Positions 1 through 13,700 of a stretch of 64,000 nt of DNA are shown one piece after another. The number at the start of each line of letters is the position of its first letter. The stretch's first letter is position 1. The position numbers were made by a program, and so were the translations under genes. Below the pieces are notes generated by a model. It ran no database searches, was not told the origin of the DNA, and saw nothing but the letters and a program-made list of their open reading frames with translations. Source of the DNA: Callaeas wilsoni (Eukaryota > Chordata > Aves > Passeriformes > Callaeidae); assembly GCA_013398955.1 (NCBI GenBank), contig VWPU01012287.1, positions 186,001 to 250,000 on the forward strand. Reading direction: 5' to 3'.

Positions 1-1266
1 AAATAAGGCTTCCTCCTAACCGCGTGGATGCTGGACAATTGCAAACCTAGATTCAGAATGGCCAGCATTTAAGTGCAATTATGACTTTTTATCATCCCAG
101 CATTAAGCAGACAACTTATAAACAACAAGAAGAAATAAAACCACACAAAAGGCAGACATATACAACATTCTGTATGCAAATAGGAGTGCATTTGGACTTA
201 GAAGAAATCACAAGCTTCTTATTGATGGACTTATTTTTTTCCTCCTCTTTAAGAAAATGAAATGGAGATTTCACTGCCACCAGCACCATGTTAAGGTGCT
301 GTAAAATATTAATGGTGCAGTGGGTCTGATAAGAAACTATCACAGATGTTAGAAATTATTTAAATTAATTCATCAGAAAATATTAAAGAATGGTTTTAAT
401 TATTTAACAGTGCTTTTTACAAACAAAAAACAATCAGCTGCCAAACCTCTTTATTACCAGCACAATCAACATGTGAAGTACACAAAACCAGTCAAATAGA
501 CTTCAGCTTTTAGTTCAGCAGTGACTTGATTAATACCTTCTAAAAATACATGCAACCTCGTCACTATGCATTCTGACAACTCATTATTTCATTTTGTAAT
601 GTTATTTTTCTCATTCTAACTAGCACCATATTTTATTAGCATGCTCATATGATGTATTAAAATAAGTACGTACCAAAATTCAAGTCCACGGGGACCGCTA
701 AGTGCAATAATCAAAGGTGACTTTTGCCTGTAAAAGCCCTTTCCTGTGGTTATCTCAGTGCAGTCGGAAGGGATAATTCAGCACCATAAGAAACAGATTT
801 TCAGTTAGGCTCAGTTTTTTTCTTCAGTTAAAGTGCATTAAATCTTGTTGGCAGAATTGCCCAGATTGTAGAATTCGACATCACTATAAGTCAATGTGTT
901 ATGTTACAGATCTTCTTAACGTACGATTAAAATGGCATGGAAAGTTTGGCTTTAAAAAAAATGAAGTGGAAAGAAAAGACAGGTGCTTGCTTCTTTAAAT
1001 CCACATCCAGAGAGGAGAGGGTACGGATAATGGGAGGGTATAAACAACACCCTGCTTTGAGGTCCAGCAGAGAAGAAACTGGATGATTTTTACCCACTTT
1101 ACAACACAGACGATTACAGCACCATCATATGCACTAACACAGAGATTTCTAAGGTGCCTCATTTGAATATGTTCTGTGGAGACAAAAAGAAAGGAATATA
1201 AGGAACAGCAAATATCCTATCCAAATGGCTTCTTGCATCAGGAAAGACGCTTGCTCGCTCATTGCC
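1..1266. other. AT-rich non-coding flank of the first CpG island
   Basis: No convincing coding frame is present. The DNA is AT-rich with several TAAT-type homeodomain-like words, for example around 355-410 and 640-660. The stretch at about 660-930 has a mixed, non-repetitive texture often seen in conserved non-coding DNA, but I cannot test conservation. If the minus-strand exon ending at 1273 is real, this stretch is the beginning of its first intron. Confidence 0.4.
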
Positions 1267-1272
1267 ACTTAC

Positions 1273-1303
1273 AGAAGGTCTGTAACAGTCTGGCTCGTGG
1301 CAT
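1273..1303 (-). CDS. Candidate first coding exon (partial), unknown product
   Basis: Reading leftward, an ATG at 1303-1301 is followed by ten codons plus one base (MPRARLLQTF, then one base) and then a consensus splice donor, GTAAGT, at 1272-1267. The coding part would leave in phase 1. The start context has A at -3 but C at +4, so it is moderate. The first in-frame stop upstream is TGA at 1396-1394, and the codons between it and the ATG are all sense. The segment lies just inside the CpG island edge, which is typical of a vertebrate first exon. I do not recognise the peptide. Chance occurrence of an ATG and donor this close together is possible, so this is an inference from signals and position only. 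Confidence 0.25.
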
Positions 1304-1414
1304 CGTCTCTGTCTCTCCCCCGTGACTACAGGCAGGCTTGCTCTCTCCAGCTGCCCGGGTCCGTGGATGCTGCTGTTGATTAATCAGGGATTCTCAAACA
1401 AAGAGCAAGCCTAC

Positions 1415-1475
1415 CTTCGGGTGCCAGCAGGACTGTGGGGCTCCTCTCCCGCTGCAATCCGGCTGCAACCAGCAT
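1415..1475 (-). CDS. Alternative candidate first coding exon (partial), unknown product
   Basis: On the minus strand an ATG at 1475-1473 opens 20 codons plus one base (MLVAAGLQRERSPTVLLAPE, then one base) ending at a donor-like GTAGGC at 1414-1409. It leaves in phase 1, the same phase as the candidate ending at 1273, so both could splice to one downstream acceptor as alternative first exons. A short upstream ORF (ATG at 1513-1511, 11 codons and a stop) precedes it in the GC-rich leader. Without splicing, the frame stops a few codons after the donor. The product is not recognised. The donor is weaker than the one at 1272. Confidence 0.2.
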
Positions 1476-1640
1476 CCTAGCACCTCGGACAGCTCCGCCG
1501 CGCCGGGCCCATGGACACGCGGCACGCCGGAGCGGGGGCGCGCCGGGAGCCGGCGCGGCAGCGGCAGCGGCGTCGCTCCTGGTTCCGAGGCTCGGGCGCC
1601 GGCACAGCGTCCTAGCTAGGCAACAGTCTCGCCCTTATCT
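1430..1640. promoter_or_regulatory. CpG island, probable promoter
   Basis: About 30 CpG dinucleotides fall in roughly 200 bases, mostly between 1490 and 1610, against a background where CpG is rare. In vertebrates such an island usually marks a transcription start. The flanking leftward ATG/donor pairs suggest a minus-strand start, but rightward transcription cannot be excluded. No clear TATA box is present at the expected place, which fits a dispersed CpG-island promoter. The 74-codon open frame on the + strand through the island is arginine- and alanine-rich, as GC-rich DNA gives by chance. Confidence 0.6.
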
Positions 1641-1659
1641 CCACTGCACTGAAGTCTGA

Positions 1660-4600
1660 TTAGCAAATAATCCAGTGGGGGGGAAAAAAAAATCTGCATG
1701 AGCAGCACTGTACATCACATGGAGTCTATAGGTAGGAAAGAATATGAAACAACGCCCTTTCCCCCTCCTTCTCCCTTCCCCCCCAAAAAAGAAATTGTTC
1801 TTCCACGGAGAATGTGTAAGTTAACCTTTAGCCCATATTATGGCTCAAGGAAATGAGCAGCCACTTAAAAGGAACACCTAAGCCTCAGTTTGATACCTTA
1901 TATTGATGTATCTTTTGCACTCACCCTCACTGAAAAGCAGTGCAAGGCACACAATTACTGCTGACGCAGATGAGAATGCTGCTTGGGGAAGGAGGGGAGG
2001 AGCTTCTCAGCCCATCAAAACAACCTCCCACCACCTGCTCCCATTGCACGAGAACAAAACTACGCAGCTCGGACAGACTGAGCGTGACATTTATGCCGTT
2101 TTCCTTATATTGACATGCACACTCTGGAAAGAAGCATTCTGTTTGAAAAGCGTTCAGGGTGAAACTACACAGTTTTGTGCTCATCCAGAATTTGTGTAAT
2201 GGTTTGGAAGAAAACATTTCCTTTCTTCTGAACTGGATCAATCTGTGTTATAGCTCCTCCTTGCAGAGTATGTGCAGTTTTGCTTTCTCTCCCCCAAACC
2301 TGCAGCCTGGACACAAAGCAAAAGCGTTCACTCCCTGCGCCAAAGCCAGGGAAAGGAGCGATGGCTGAATGTGCACAGATTGCATTACCCCATTGTCAAA
2401 TGGCATTTCATTCCTTCTTCTTTCTTAAGCTACAGGCATATTTTTTCTCTAGCATAAATCTTGATTCTGATGTTACAGTAACAGTTGAATTTATTCCTAA
2501 AACTAATAACAGAAATTACAGTCGTGGAATGAAATCCTTTCAAAGTAATGCAATGAAAAGCTGTGCTGGTACACAAATAAGACATCACCTACAGAGTACA
2601 GGAGAACTTCTCGCAGATTTACTACCCTACAACTGGAATATTGACATTACCCCACATTCAACAGCATTCAAGGTAGCAAACTAGACACATTGAAAAACAC
2701 AGTGACGACCTTCATGCATTGGAACTGCAGCCTGAAACTGTCTCTCATATTCACTGGTAATTCATTCTGTGCTCACTGTGATAGTGCACATCCCAGCACA
2801 CCTCATGCAACCCCATGAAACATGGCAATGAATTTTCCTCGTGACATCTCCAAGAGACCATTTCAAAAGGATGTTTTAGGAAGGGTTACAAAGCCATAAG
2901 AACAGGATTTGAAGATATGGAAAGCTTTTCTTGTGCTGTGGAAAAAGATCTGGAAGGAAAGTACCTACAGTGTAGAACTGGAGGCAGTCCTGTGAAGAGA
3001 GTTCTTTCCCCAGCCCAGAGGCTAGCCCCCAGCTCTGCTTCTGATTTTTTCCTTCCTTGAAGGATACATTAAGAGCAGCTGTGGCCATATGGTAATTGGG
3101 AAGCTCTTTAATTTTCATCAGCTAGAGATTCCTGTCACATAATAGCCTCTTATTCCCAATACTTTTCCAGAATTAAAGATCTTCTCTATCTCTGCCCTAA
3201 GTCATGAACTGAAAACAGAGAAATTGCACAATCAAACTTCTTTCCAAGTTACTTTAAGAAGGATGTCACTGTAAAGTCATTACAATTTCATAAGCAACTT
3301 GAAGAACTACTAATCTTAATCTCAAAGCGTGAAACACTTCGCAGTAACTGAATTCACTAAGATACAATCCTCTCCCTGACTACCTATTATTGCACCTTTT
3401 GGTAGTTTCCACATCTTCTCATTCTTTCATCAGGGTTCCTGGGAATCATGTGTCCATCAGCTGTGGAAGGAAACTTCCATTTTTCTTTCCAGTAGGATTA
3501 TGGGAAGGGCGCAGGAGTTACGACATCTGCAAGGCTGGCAGTTCCATTCCTGGTTATTGCACACAAAAGCTTCTAATTTAGTTCACAGTCCAGGAAAAAG
3601 CATCTCCAGAATTGAACGTGGCATTTCCTGCATCAGTGACAGAAGGGCTGGATCAAAATTCAGGTAACATGTTTTGTGTTGTTCATCGTTTTTTTTCCAC
3701 AAGTTTCTACGGAAGAGTGCTATTCACCTTCAAACATCTTTAATGACAACTGTAATGAACCCACAACTGGCTTTCACTCCTTGGTTATAAAAGAAGCTTA
3801 ATCAGCACAAATATATGCACCTCCACAAATTACTACCTGTGTTCTCAGGTTGCAGAGGCCAACACCTGCCTCCCTGGCCTCCAAACAGCCAGCAGTGGAG
3901 AGCCGTGCATTCCTCACAGCAACTGCCAATCCTCTCTCCCTGTCTTTGCTGCACGTCCTTCCTGGAGTTTAGAGCCACTCAATTCCAGCAAATGTAATTA
4001 CATGCACTTGCTTTGAATTTCTGAAGAACATGTGCAAGGCTTCATTACATACCTGAAAGATTAACCAATTTTATTTATGTATGTGTAGGTACATGCTCAC
4101 AAGCACACATAACAAATATACATACAGACAGAAAGAGAGACATAGCTTGACCTGTGGCTGACATTTGCAAACCAGGAAGAGCATGTGAACAATGTGCTGT
4201 GGAACTGCTTGTTGGCAACTACTCAGAATAGTTGTGGGGTACCTCAATCTCTGCCTGGCCATGCTGGCAGTGGGCTGGAGCACAGACTAGGTAATGAGGA
4301 GACAGCAAACCTCTGCAGGAGGTTTCTTTGTCCAAGGCATGACAAGTCCTTTCAGGCTCAGTGACAGGCTGAAGATTTGCAAGGCCTGAAGACTGCAGGC
4401 ATCACAGAGACAAAGGGCTTTCAAGAGGAAGGGAATATTCATTTAAGATGCTAACAGACCACTTAGTGACTGAGAAAGACAGTCTGCCTGTCCCTGAAGT
4501 AAGGAAAGCTTGAGGACAAATGGATTAGAGTCACTGCCAGAGACTCAGTCTCTGCTTGGCAGGTGAATGGAGAAGGAAGGCTCCCCAAGAAAAGCAAATC

Positions 4601-7600
4601 CCAGGTTTCCAGACCTGAACCTGGTAACATGTGACTTGATACAGAGACTATTATGTAATTATTTACATTTATGAGGGTCAAAAAGAACAGGTTTCTCGTC
4701 TTTGAATGCACCACGCCCCAGGTCATCTAAAGCTTCTCCAGAGAAGGCAGTTCCATGACAGATTTCTATATCTGACCAACAGACCATAGAGGAAGAGTTC
4801 TAGGAATGGACGCTCCACAAGTTCTAAAAAGTCTGAAATAAAACCCAGAAACTGAGGACTTAAACCCAGAAATTCCTGACATCTAACCCAGGGGACCATG
4901 ATAGGAATATACCTGCACCCAAACCCTACATCCCAGTGAGTGGGAAGAGAAAGGCTATTGAACAAGACCTGTCCATGCAGCAATCAAATGAAATAGGGTT
5001 CCTATCAGTCAGGTTTTGCCAAGACCAAAGGCTGACCAAGTCAGAATCATCACAGCAGAAGCTAAGCATTGCCAGCTTACCCACACTTATAAATACGAGG
5101 CCATCAAGATGCTGACTTTGGCTGTTTAACAAATTCCTTGGCTAAGCTAAACTAAACTGTATTTTATTCTATCTCCTTTACAATGCCTCCTTAGCTTCAA
5201 TTGCTTTTCTCTGTCTCCTGTGTGCTTGGTGCTGACTCTTAGGTTTGATTGCTGCCAGTGTGCAGTTGCTCCAGCCACTTCACGCCCCTTGCAGTATGGA
5301 TTCCTTGCCTCATCTCAGGCCACATCTCTTAACCTAGGCCTTGCTACTATCCTTGACTTTTCCAGCAGTGACCTCTAGCTTTTCTTGCTTCCAACACTCA
5401 GCATCTGGTTCTAATCAGTCCCAGTTATCAAGTGTCTTCATTTCCCAATAAAACCATAGTTTCCCCACACCGACTAGCATGCCCATGTGTGAGGCAAGTG
5501 AAATTTTCAGTGGCAGTCTTACCTATGCTTCATTCTAAATCTCAGTTTAGCAATCACTGTGATGTGCCTTAAGCACCAATTGAAAAAAGCGGCTTAGATT
5601 TTTATTTGGATTTGAACCTGAGTTCATAAATATTTTTGAATGGAAGTGGGTTAATTTGAGGAAAATGCATAGAAAAGAAATTTCCTCCAAACCCAAGCAC
5701 AATGCTTACCAGAACCTTGACCTAAACAAGCATCTCTTTTGTTTGTTCATGCTCTTAGTAGCCACCTACCATCATGCTAAGCAAAAGGAAAATTTAAGGA
5801 TCTATTTGCAATTAATTTTCAACATGAAATGCTGAAATACTAAATTGAGCCTTCAAAGCCACTTTTCCCAAATTATTTCATTCCATGCCCCAGATAAGCT
5901 TTAATATTCATGCCTTCTCCCCTCAAGCATTCTTAAAACCCTCGAAGTTCCACAGTTACTCCTTCTCCCATCCTTTTGCCCCTCTCTCACTCCTCACACA
6001 CACACTGCTGCCATGACAAGTAAAACTACTCACACCATTAGAGTAAAGGAAGCTCTCAGTGCTCCATCTTGGCATTTGTTTCAGCTATTTCACATCCTTC
6101 TGTAGCATTTTTTTACTTCCCTGGAGCACACTGGCTCTATTCCTCCCAGGAATAGACTATCCACCACCATCCTGCACATTTCTCTCTTCAGAGTTCTGAG
6201 GAGGATTCTTCTAAAGGTAAAACAGTAGAGGGGTCCCTACTCATGTAAAAAGCCAATTAAAGTTAAATGCTTAACTGCCATCTGTGCCTTTAAGAAAAAT
6301 CTCTTAATTTTCCCCAGTGATCAGTTTTTTTCACATGGGACCAATTTTGCTGTTATTGCTTAGGCAAAATTCCCATTGAAGTCCATGGGGAACTTTGCCT
6401 GAATACAAAATATGGAGCAAAACCTTGTGCTTATTTGCATAGACCACAAATCACAAAGATCACATCCTGATGCAAGTGATTTATCCTACATGACAGCTAG
6501 TGCAACTAGGCTATTTTTAACCATGATTTTTTGTAAAATATTTAATGATATTTACCATTCAAAAAAGAGTCAATTGATTCTTTATTCTTAAACTGGATTA
6601 GATTGAAAGATTCTGGCTGCTTTCCAAACCCATTAATTACTAAATGGTACATTTTCCACAGAAATGTTAAGCTATAAGTAGTTCTTCTGGAGCCAGTTAG
6701 CTCCTAGCTAAAATCAATTAAAGCTGGTAAAGATACATTCTAGGGTCAGGTCCCAAATACAGACATCTGTATTTATAGCATAGTGAATGCTGGTAAAATC
6801 CCCCAACACAGATGCAGTTACACTGGCAAAACTGTGCTTTCACTGTTCAGCTCATACAGAGGGCAGTAGGTGGGTTTATTATTCCAGGATAAACCCAGCT
6901 GTGTCAGTAGAGTTGCACTCACACGATGCTCTATTTCTGCTCTGGTAGCCTCAGTTTTCCAGCCCCAAAGAAGCACTCTTTCTCCTATGGAGTACAAAGG
7001 CCAGGCAGTTTAAGCTTGTTTGTCACCTCCCCACCCTGCTGCTCATTCCCATTTGTGAGGCCTTGCAGGGAACTGGGTCATGGAAATGATCCAGAACAGA
7101 AATAATTTTGGGTGAGAATGAGGGAGAATCCAAAAAACAAAGAGGATGGTGTTCCTTTCAACCAAATCACTTCCTTGCACTACACAATGCAGAGGGCACT
7201 TCACAGCGTGAGAATGGTACCCCTGCCAAGGTGGTCCATGACTTTTACTGGAGTGAAAATTCCCCATGCTACTAACACTATTTCACTGGGAACCAGTCCA
7301 GTGCCCAGGCAGCACACATGCCAGAGCTGGTGCACTGGGACTCCGCCTGCTGAAGCCTACAGGAACAAAGAAAATCCTGGAGGCAGTCAGGGAGCTGACA
7401 GGCAGTGCTCCCTGCCCCAAAAACTCCACAACTCTGGCAAGTACATGCAACCACCTAGCTGCCTTAAGGCAGGCAGAAAAGGGTATTTACACAGCACGCA
7501 AATGTGACCACGCATGTAAGTTGCAAAGTGCTTGACCGGAGCATTTGACAATCTCCAGGCATTCCAAATTTGTGTAACCCAGCACTGCAGCTAAAAAACA

Positions 7601-8850
7601 GAACCAAGAATGCAGCTCTGCTTCCCTCCCACCCCCAGCTCTTCCTTTGGCCTTATTCTGGCACAAATGTGACTTGGCCGTGTGGCGAAGCAGATTGGAA
7701 AGCTGATCAAGCTGAGAACTAGCCTGGGATTTTGGCACCACGTGGATGTTGTTATTTGAGAGAGGACCACCCTGCCTATGCAATCAGTGTGCAGCAGAGA
7801 CCCAGTGCAGCCCAGCATATGGAAGGCAGGCCAGTTGGGTCTCATTCAGGAACATCCAACTTCTTGCTTTCCTCCAAGCTGATGAGAGACTCAGCTGTGA
7901 ACAAGGCGCTCTAGGGAGCCCCGCAGCATCTCTAAACTCCGAAACAAGTGTGCCTGGAATCCCACAGAGCACAAAATCTGTAAAAGGAACTGATGTTGAA
8001 GTCTAGAGCAAGAGGTCTTGGAATGAGAGATGAGAAATTCTCTAGAAACTTGAAGTCTCCTATCTGCACTCATTGATATAATCTGCAGTTTTTTTCCTAG
8101 TACTACAGAAAAAGCAATCCCATAAATCCATTAGGAAATGGGCAAAGATGGGGAAAGTCAGCTTTGTTCACTTTCACAAAAAAAGCATCTGGACCACTAA
8201 ACAAAAGCACAATAAACATTGGAAGACTGAAAAGACTCAAAGAAGAAATGGCAGTTTGTACTTTAAGACTGACAAATTGGCAAATTCCTTATTAAAATGT
8301 AGCTGTGCTATGTACATTAAGAGAGTATTTATGAGTAAATTTTTGCTGTTGGTCAAATTCTTTAAGGCATTAATTTCGCAAAGAAACTAAAAGATGCTAT
8401 TTTTAAAATAAAATATACTTAAGACCTATAAGCCACACAAATATATCATGTATTTTTCAAATGTTTTTTCTTTCAGTACTTAATAAAAATCCACATGAAA
8501 GGTTTTTTGCTACATATTTCAGAACAAGACAGGAGGGCAAGTGAAATATGAGTGAAAAAGCTGTTAGACCTCTAGAGAAAACATGCACAGATCAGTGAAT
8601 GCTGAGGGAAAACAGAATTGAGGAGAAATAGTCAGAAAAAAAAGAGAAATTTGAGAACGCTGGGGAGATGACTTCAAGCCAAAGAAGAGATGGCCACTGC
8701 AGAAGACACAGAGGGCATACATATGTGATTGTTTCTTTGTTTGCTTTTCCTAATGAGACAAAGATGGTCTCCTTAACTCTTGAGATGAAGAAGATGACCT
8801 CAAAGAGGTTGTCAGGCAGGAAGTCTTCATACAGGGGCCGTAAGTGGTGA
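1660..8850. other. Gene-free AT-rich DNA
   Basis: Nothing supports an exon or RNA gene here. The longest open frame (131 codons at 7112-7507, +) has no recognisable domain. A CT-rich stretch lies at about 5150-5420 and a short CA run at 5995-6005. Sequence near 10-15 codons per frame is repeatedly interrupted by stops. The stretch is probably intron of a leftward unit or intergenic. Confidence 0.5.
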
Positions 8851-8859
8851 GGAAGGCTG

Positions 8860-9700
8860 GGTAGCTCACGCTGCTCACATCACCCAAGCCAGCGAGTCCC
8901 ACTCGGAGGGGCAGTATCAGTGCAGGGAGCTGGGTATGCTCCGAGCTTCCAGAGCTTCCTGACGGTGTGTGGGGAGATGGTCAGGCCCTGGCGCCACTCC
9001 CAGCACGGAGAGCTGCAGGCTGTGGGCTTCCAAGCAGGGGCTCAGAGATGCAGCGAGGCAGGAGTCCAGAGCGAGGAATGACTTCTTTATTAAATTTACA
9101 ATACCATTTATATATTCTAGTTCCATAAAGCAATTGAACAGTATTCACACTTCTCCTAGGGTGATTGGTCAAAGTCTCAGACACTCACTTAGAGATGTTT
9201 TTTCCTAATATAATGCACACAAGGTCAGAAGATACCAGATATGAATGCTATTTACAAAAACCCTATCTATTGTTTACATAGCTTACACAGCAAAGGAAAA
9301 GTTCTCACAGAATGAATGCAAGAAGAGAAAATTTCCCTGCTAACAGCATTTCAGCATCCACAGCAGGCAGGCGATGGAACGGCTCTCGTGCACTCAGAAG
9401 GCCTGGCTTCTGCCCTGGTGGCCGGTGGCCAGGCTCCCCCAGCCCTCGTTAGCTGCTCCTGACCTAAACCCTGCACAGTGATCCAAGCTTAACCAGCACT
9501 AGGGGAAGATCTTATTGTCAGAACAGGCTGGTGACAAGGTGAGAGGTAACAGGGCAGCCTGTTGACATCAGCTGACCAGTTCCTCTGGTCATGGACCAAC
9601 CAAGATCCTATGAGGGCAACAGGGAGCAAAAGCCCAATTTTTTCCCATCAGCTTAGGGAGATAAGCCTCATTTTAGGTGTCTGAGTGACTAGACAGGGGC
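8860..9700 (-). mobile_element. Probable solo LTR of an endogenous retrovirus
   Basis: On the minus strand a TATATAAA box (9114-9107) is followed 16 bases later by an AATAAA polyadenylation signal (9091-9086). A moderately GC-rich stretch of about 200 bases follows, like an R-U5 segment. The U3-like part, at higher coordinates, extends to roughly 9650-9700 and is richer in G and C than the surrounding AT-rich DNA. This order and spacing is typical of a retroviral LTR. No gag, pol or env reading frame adjoins it, so it looks like a solo LTR or fragment. I could not find convincing terminal TG...CA ends or a target-site duplication, so both borders are approximate. A non-LTR promoter is the main alternative. 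Confidence 0.5.
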
Positions 9701-10725
9701 TACGTTAACAGTAGTTTCTCTCTTACATTCAGAAAATCCTATCTCCACAGAGAAAAGGGTTGAAGTTTGCAACATGTGAGTCACAGTAAACACTTTGACC
9801 AATGTGAGCTATTTTTACATGCTCAGATATAAAACAAAATTTAAAAATCTAATTCTTCTAATTACTAAAGAAACAGTAATTTCCTGCAGGCACTCCCTTA
9901 ATAAATTCTTAGGAAAATCAGTTTTCTCAGCTATAGCTGGATAATCATCATATGTCAGTTAACATATTTCTGGTTTTCCCTCCTGCATATTTTCTTGGAG
10001 AAAATATTATGATCCTTCATATTCTCTCAGTATAAAAACCATTCCTATCACTGGATAAGCTCAAATTGCCACCACTCAGGAAGAAAGGAATGCAAATGAG
10101 GAATACCAATTAACCCCTTTACAATTAAAAATATCTCTCTCTATTATATCACCCATTAGTGATACTCTAGTTAATGGTCTGTCGACATTTCCATTAGACC
10201 TTTTCCCCCTGCTCCCACACAGAACTAAATCCTGGCTAATCACCTTGAATATACCTCTATGGATTTACACAATACATAGACACGGCTCCAATGAGGCAAA
10301 ATATAGATTTCTCTGTTATCTTGAGCCATTAGATTCTCTGAAGTACCTGTTTTCTAATGTATCATGCTAAATACTCTGTACTCCAAATACATGGAATAAT
10401 TTTGCGGGATTTTTTTTTCCCAGTGTTACAAATACTTCATGTACAAAAAGCTCAAAGTAATTGCAGAGACCTGTCCTAAATATACACCGTGAAAATTGTG
10501 GACTGAAGCTCAGTTCACAGCAGACTACTTTTACCCAATATACGTCACATTATACCATGCTTTTTATACACTAGATGTGAGACAGTGTGTTACATTTGGT
10601 GCCACACACTGTAATACCTAGAAATGACAGGGTGAATTAAGGACAAAGCTCCAGCCTTAATAGCTTAAGATCCCCTGGCATCCTTATGGTCAAACCACAT
10701 TCTCCACACTTCTGTAATGTATTTT

Positions 10726-10738
10726 TGTGTGTGTGTGT
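10726..10738. repeat. (TG)n microsatellite
   Basis: A pure run of alternating T and G, about six and a half units, in AT-rich DNA. It is short and no associated gene is visible. Confidence 0.8.
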
Positions 10739-13700
10739 CAAATTAATTACAAATGTATCACATTCATATATATTGCATTTGTTAGTCCTTTCAACTCTCA
10801 AAATACACTGAAGCCTTTTATAGTGTGCTCATGATCAACCATATTCAGTTCAAGAGCTGGCGTACTGGGGAGAATCAGAACTTTGTGCCTGATAGGCAGA
10901 TGGAAGAAGGGAGAGGTATGCAGCGTGAGTCCAAAGCTGGAGTTTAACCCTTGTTTTCACACGAGATTTGTCAGTGAATTTATGGTGGTATTGTTTGGTG
11001 TCTATATGCATCTTGGCACTATTTTTAGTCATGAGCTTGCACACAGCAATTCAGCTCTGCCAGATTTTCCTGGCTTGTTTATAATCCCCAAATAGAGGAT
11101 CCATAGCTCTGATGAAAACTAATTAAATACCTCTTGTACACAGACTACCCTTCAGAAACAAAACCTGCACTCTTGCTCACCACAGTTAAGTGTTTAATAC
11201 AGTGTGACTGGTTTTGTTTGGAATTACTGTTTGCAAACTCTAATTAGACTAAATGAAAATTACTCATATTTTTATATATTACAGCTGATAAAATACTGGT
11301 TGGAAAAACTGTGTGTATAAGCATGCAAACCAATGCCACCACACACAAGTGCCAGAAATACTGCTCCCTGGCAGCCAGGCAAAGATGTCCTTCATTTTAG
11401 AGACTATTTGAATTTAAATACTCTGGCTTCATGAGGCTGCTTAAGATCAGACCATTTGTACATATGTAATACCAATTTTGCTCAATCTGTATTATAAAAA
11501 ATCCATTATTTGCAACATATATTGAACATTAAAGTGTTTATCATCTAAACTGGACCAAGTATTTGCTAAACTAACCCCATCCAGAAAACAGTAAGCAAAC
11601 GTGCAATGGAAGTTGCAGTTCACATCTTCCAATGTAAACCTTCGGTAAAACAATGCCCTCAGGTTCCTGGAAAATGGGCCTGGCACCGCTAAAGGCCAAG
11701 CACAGAATTACATCTTTCTGCAAAAAAATTACCTGTCTGTAGAACAGCCCTGAAATCAACTTTTTTTGCATGGTCATATCGATAAGAAAAATAAATACTT
11801 TTTTTTCATAAATACTCAGAATTACACATATCAAGAACGGTGTGTTCAGCATTGGTGCAGGGTAAATCCGAGAAGTAAACAGGAACAACCTTGAGTGCCT
11901 TAAGTTTATATGTTTAAGGGCCAGTTACTCTGTCATTTCTGTAAATATTTAGAAGGAAAAACCTACCAAACAACTAAGCCTTCCTAAGGCTGGGGAAGAT
12001 GGAGGGATGGGCAGAAAAAACTAAAAAAGAAATATATTTATCTTGACTCCATCATGCACAGAGCCCGCAATAAACTCTGAACGTGATTGAGACTTTTTCC
12101 CTTGCTGTCAGTGTCATTTTATTTTCTGTGAGAGTGGATGAATATACTGCTGGTGGTATTAGGAATAAAAAGTTCAATGCAAGTGCTGTTACGTATCCTG
12201 GTACGAAGAAACTGCAGCTCCACATTACTAATGAGAACAAGTCCAAGGGTAAGTGAATGTTAAGGGGGCACCAACCAGAACCAATGAGAAATTCCACGTG
12301 AGAAAATTCTTCAGTGGGAAATGGCCTCATTGTTTCTATACATTTTTTTTTAAAAAAAAGGTGAAAAAGAAGACATCAACATTTCCAGAAGGAGTGTGAT
12401 AGCAGGCAGAAAATGAAATGCAGGCTTGACTCAGTTCCCCCACCTTTCTTGATATTCAACTTATAAAAGGAAAGAGAAAATGAAGCTTCTGCCCCGAGGG
12501 GGAGAGGAGAGGGTTGAGAAAGCACAACTGGGAGTATTTGTTGACTTGAGAAAGAACAGACCCCATAGCAAAAGAGATCCTGTCACCTAAAGATAGTAAT
12601 GAGACATTTTAAGGAATATGTATTAACCTTAAATAATTCATCCTTTCTGGATTAATACCCGGGTAAGAGCATCAAAAGGAAACATTTGAAGTAAACTTGT
12701 GGCTTGCCTGAACTTATTTCAGGTTTTTAAGATCTAAAATAGAATCTTTTTTGAAAGCCAGACAGTCACCACAATGAAAGAAATTACACATCAGCTCATT
12801 TCCCCAAAATGTTTTGGCTTCCATGAATCAACATTTTCTGATTGAAAAAGCATTTAATTAAAATCACAACCAGATCCAACTTAAATGAGGCATCAAGAAT
12901 ATCATTTGAGTATGAGATATCTTGCTCTTATCTGAGGGACATCTTTCACTATCAGTAAAGCCAATTACTGTGGAGCAGTGAGCAGAAGTTAAAGGCATTT
13001 CTGAGCTTTTTATTCTCAGGTGCCATTAAGCATCACAGCTCAAAAATTAGACAGTGACACTTAGCATTTTATTATCGAACTTAAACATTCAAAATACCCT
13101 CCAAACAGATGGCATGCATGCCTCTACCTACCGATCAATTCTGATTCAATCTTCAGACAACTCTTTTCTGAAGGGAAATTTCCTCCTAACTTACACATTT
13201 TGTGGGAATGTAATGATAATGCTTTTTCCTTCATTATCAGGAGAATTCCATATTACTACTATTTCGAGGCTTTCTAGTGGCCAAAGCTTGAACAAAAAGT
13301 TGTTCTGCCAGAAACAAAGAAAAAAAGAAGGGGAGGAGAGGGGTAAGAAGAAAATTTGCTTCTACCCTAATCCAAGAACGGCGGCAGTGGCCTATCTCCT
13401 AAAAACATTCCATTACACAGGTGTCCTATATTCCAGCTACTCAAACTGTAACATGCAGTCACATTCAGCTATGCAAACAAAGTGGCAGCAGGCACTAAAT
13501 TTGCCTTTGTCTGAGTATCTCTGCCTTACCCAAGCGGACCTTAGTGTTAAGCAGACCTAATGCCTCTGTATTTCTCTCACTGCATCCCTGTCCACTGTGA
13601 CTTACACAACTTGCTCCCTCAGCACACCACACAGAAATATTCAATAGAATTTTTATTCCTGCTCTCCAGATTGTTAAAAGCAACGCTAAGTAAATAGCAC

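Noticed and set aside
13054..13560. 168-codon open frame on the + strand
   Set aside because: No domain, no splice support, mixed amino-acid make-up and AT-rich surroundings. The length is within reach of chance over 64 kb in six frames.
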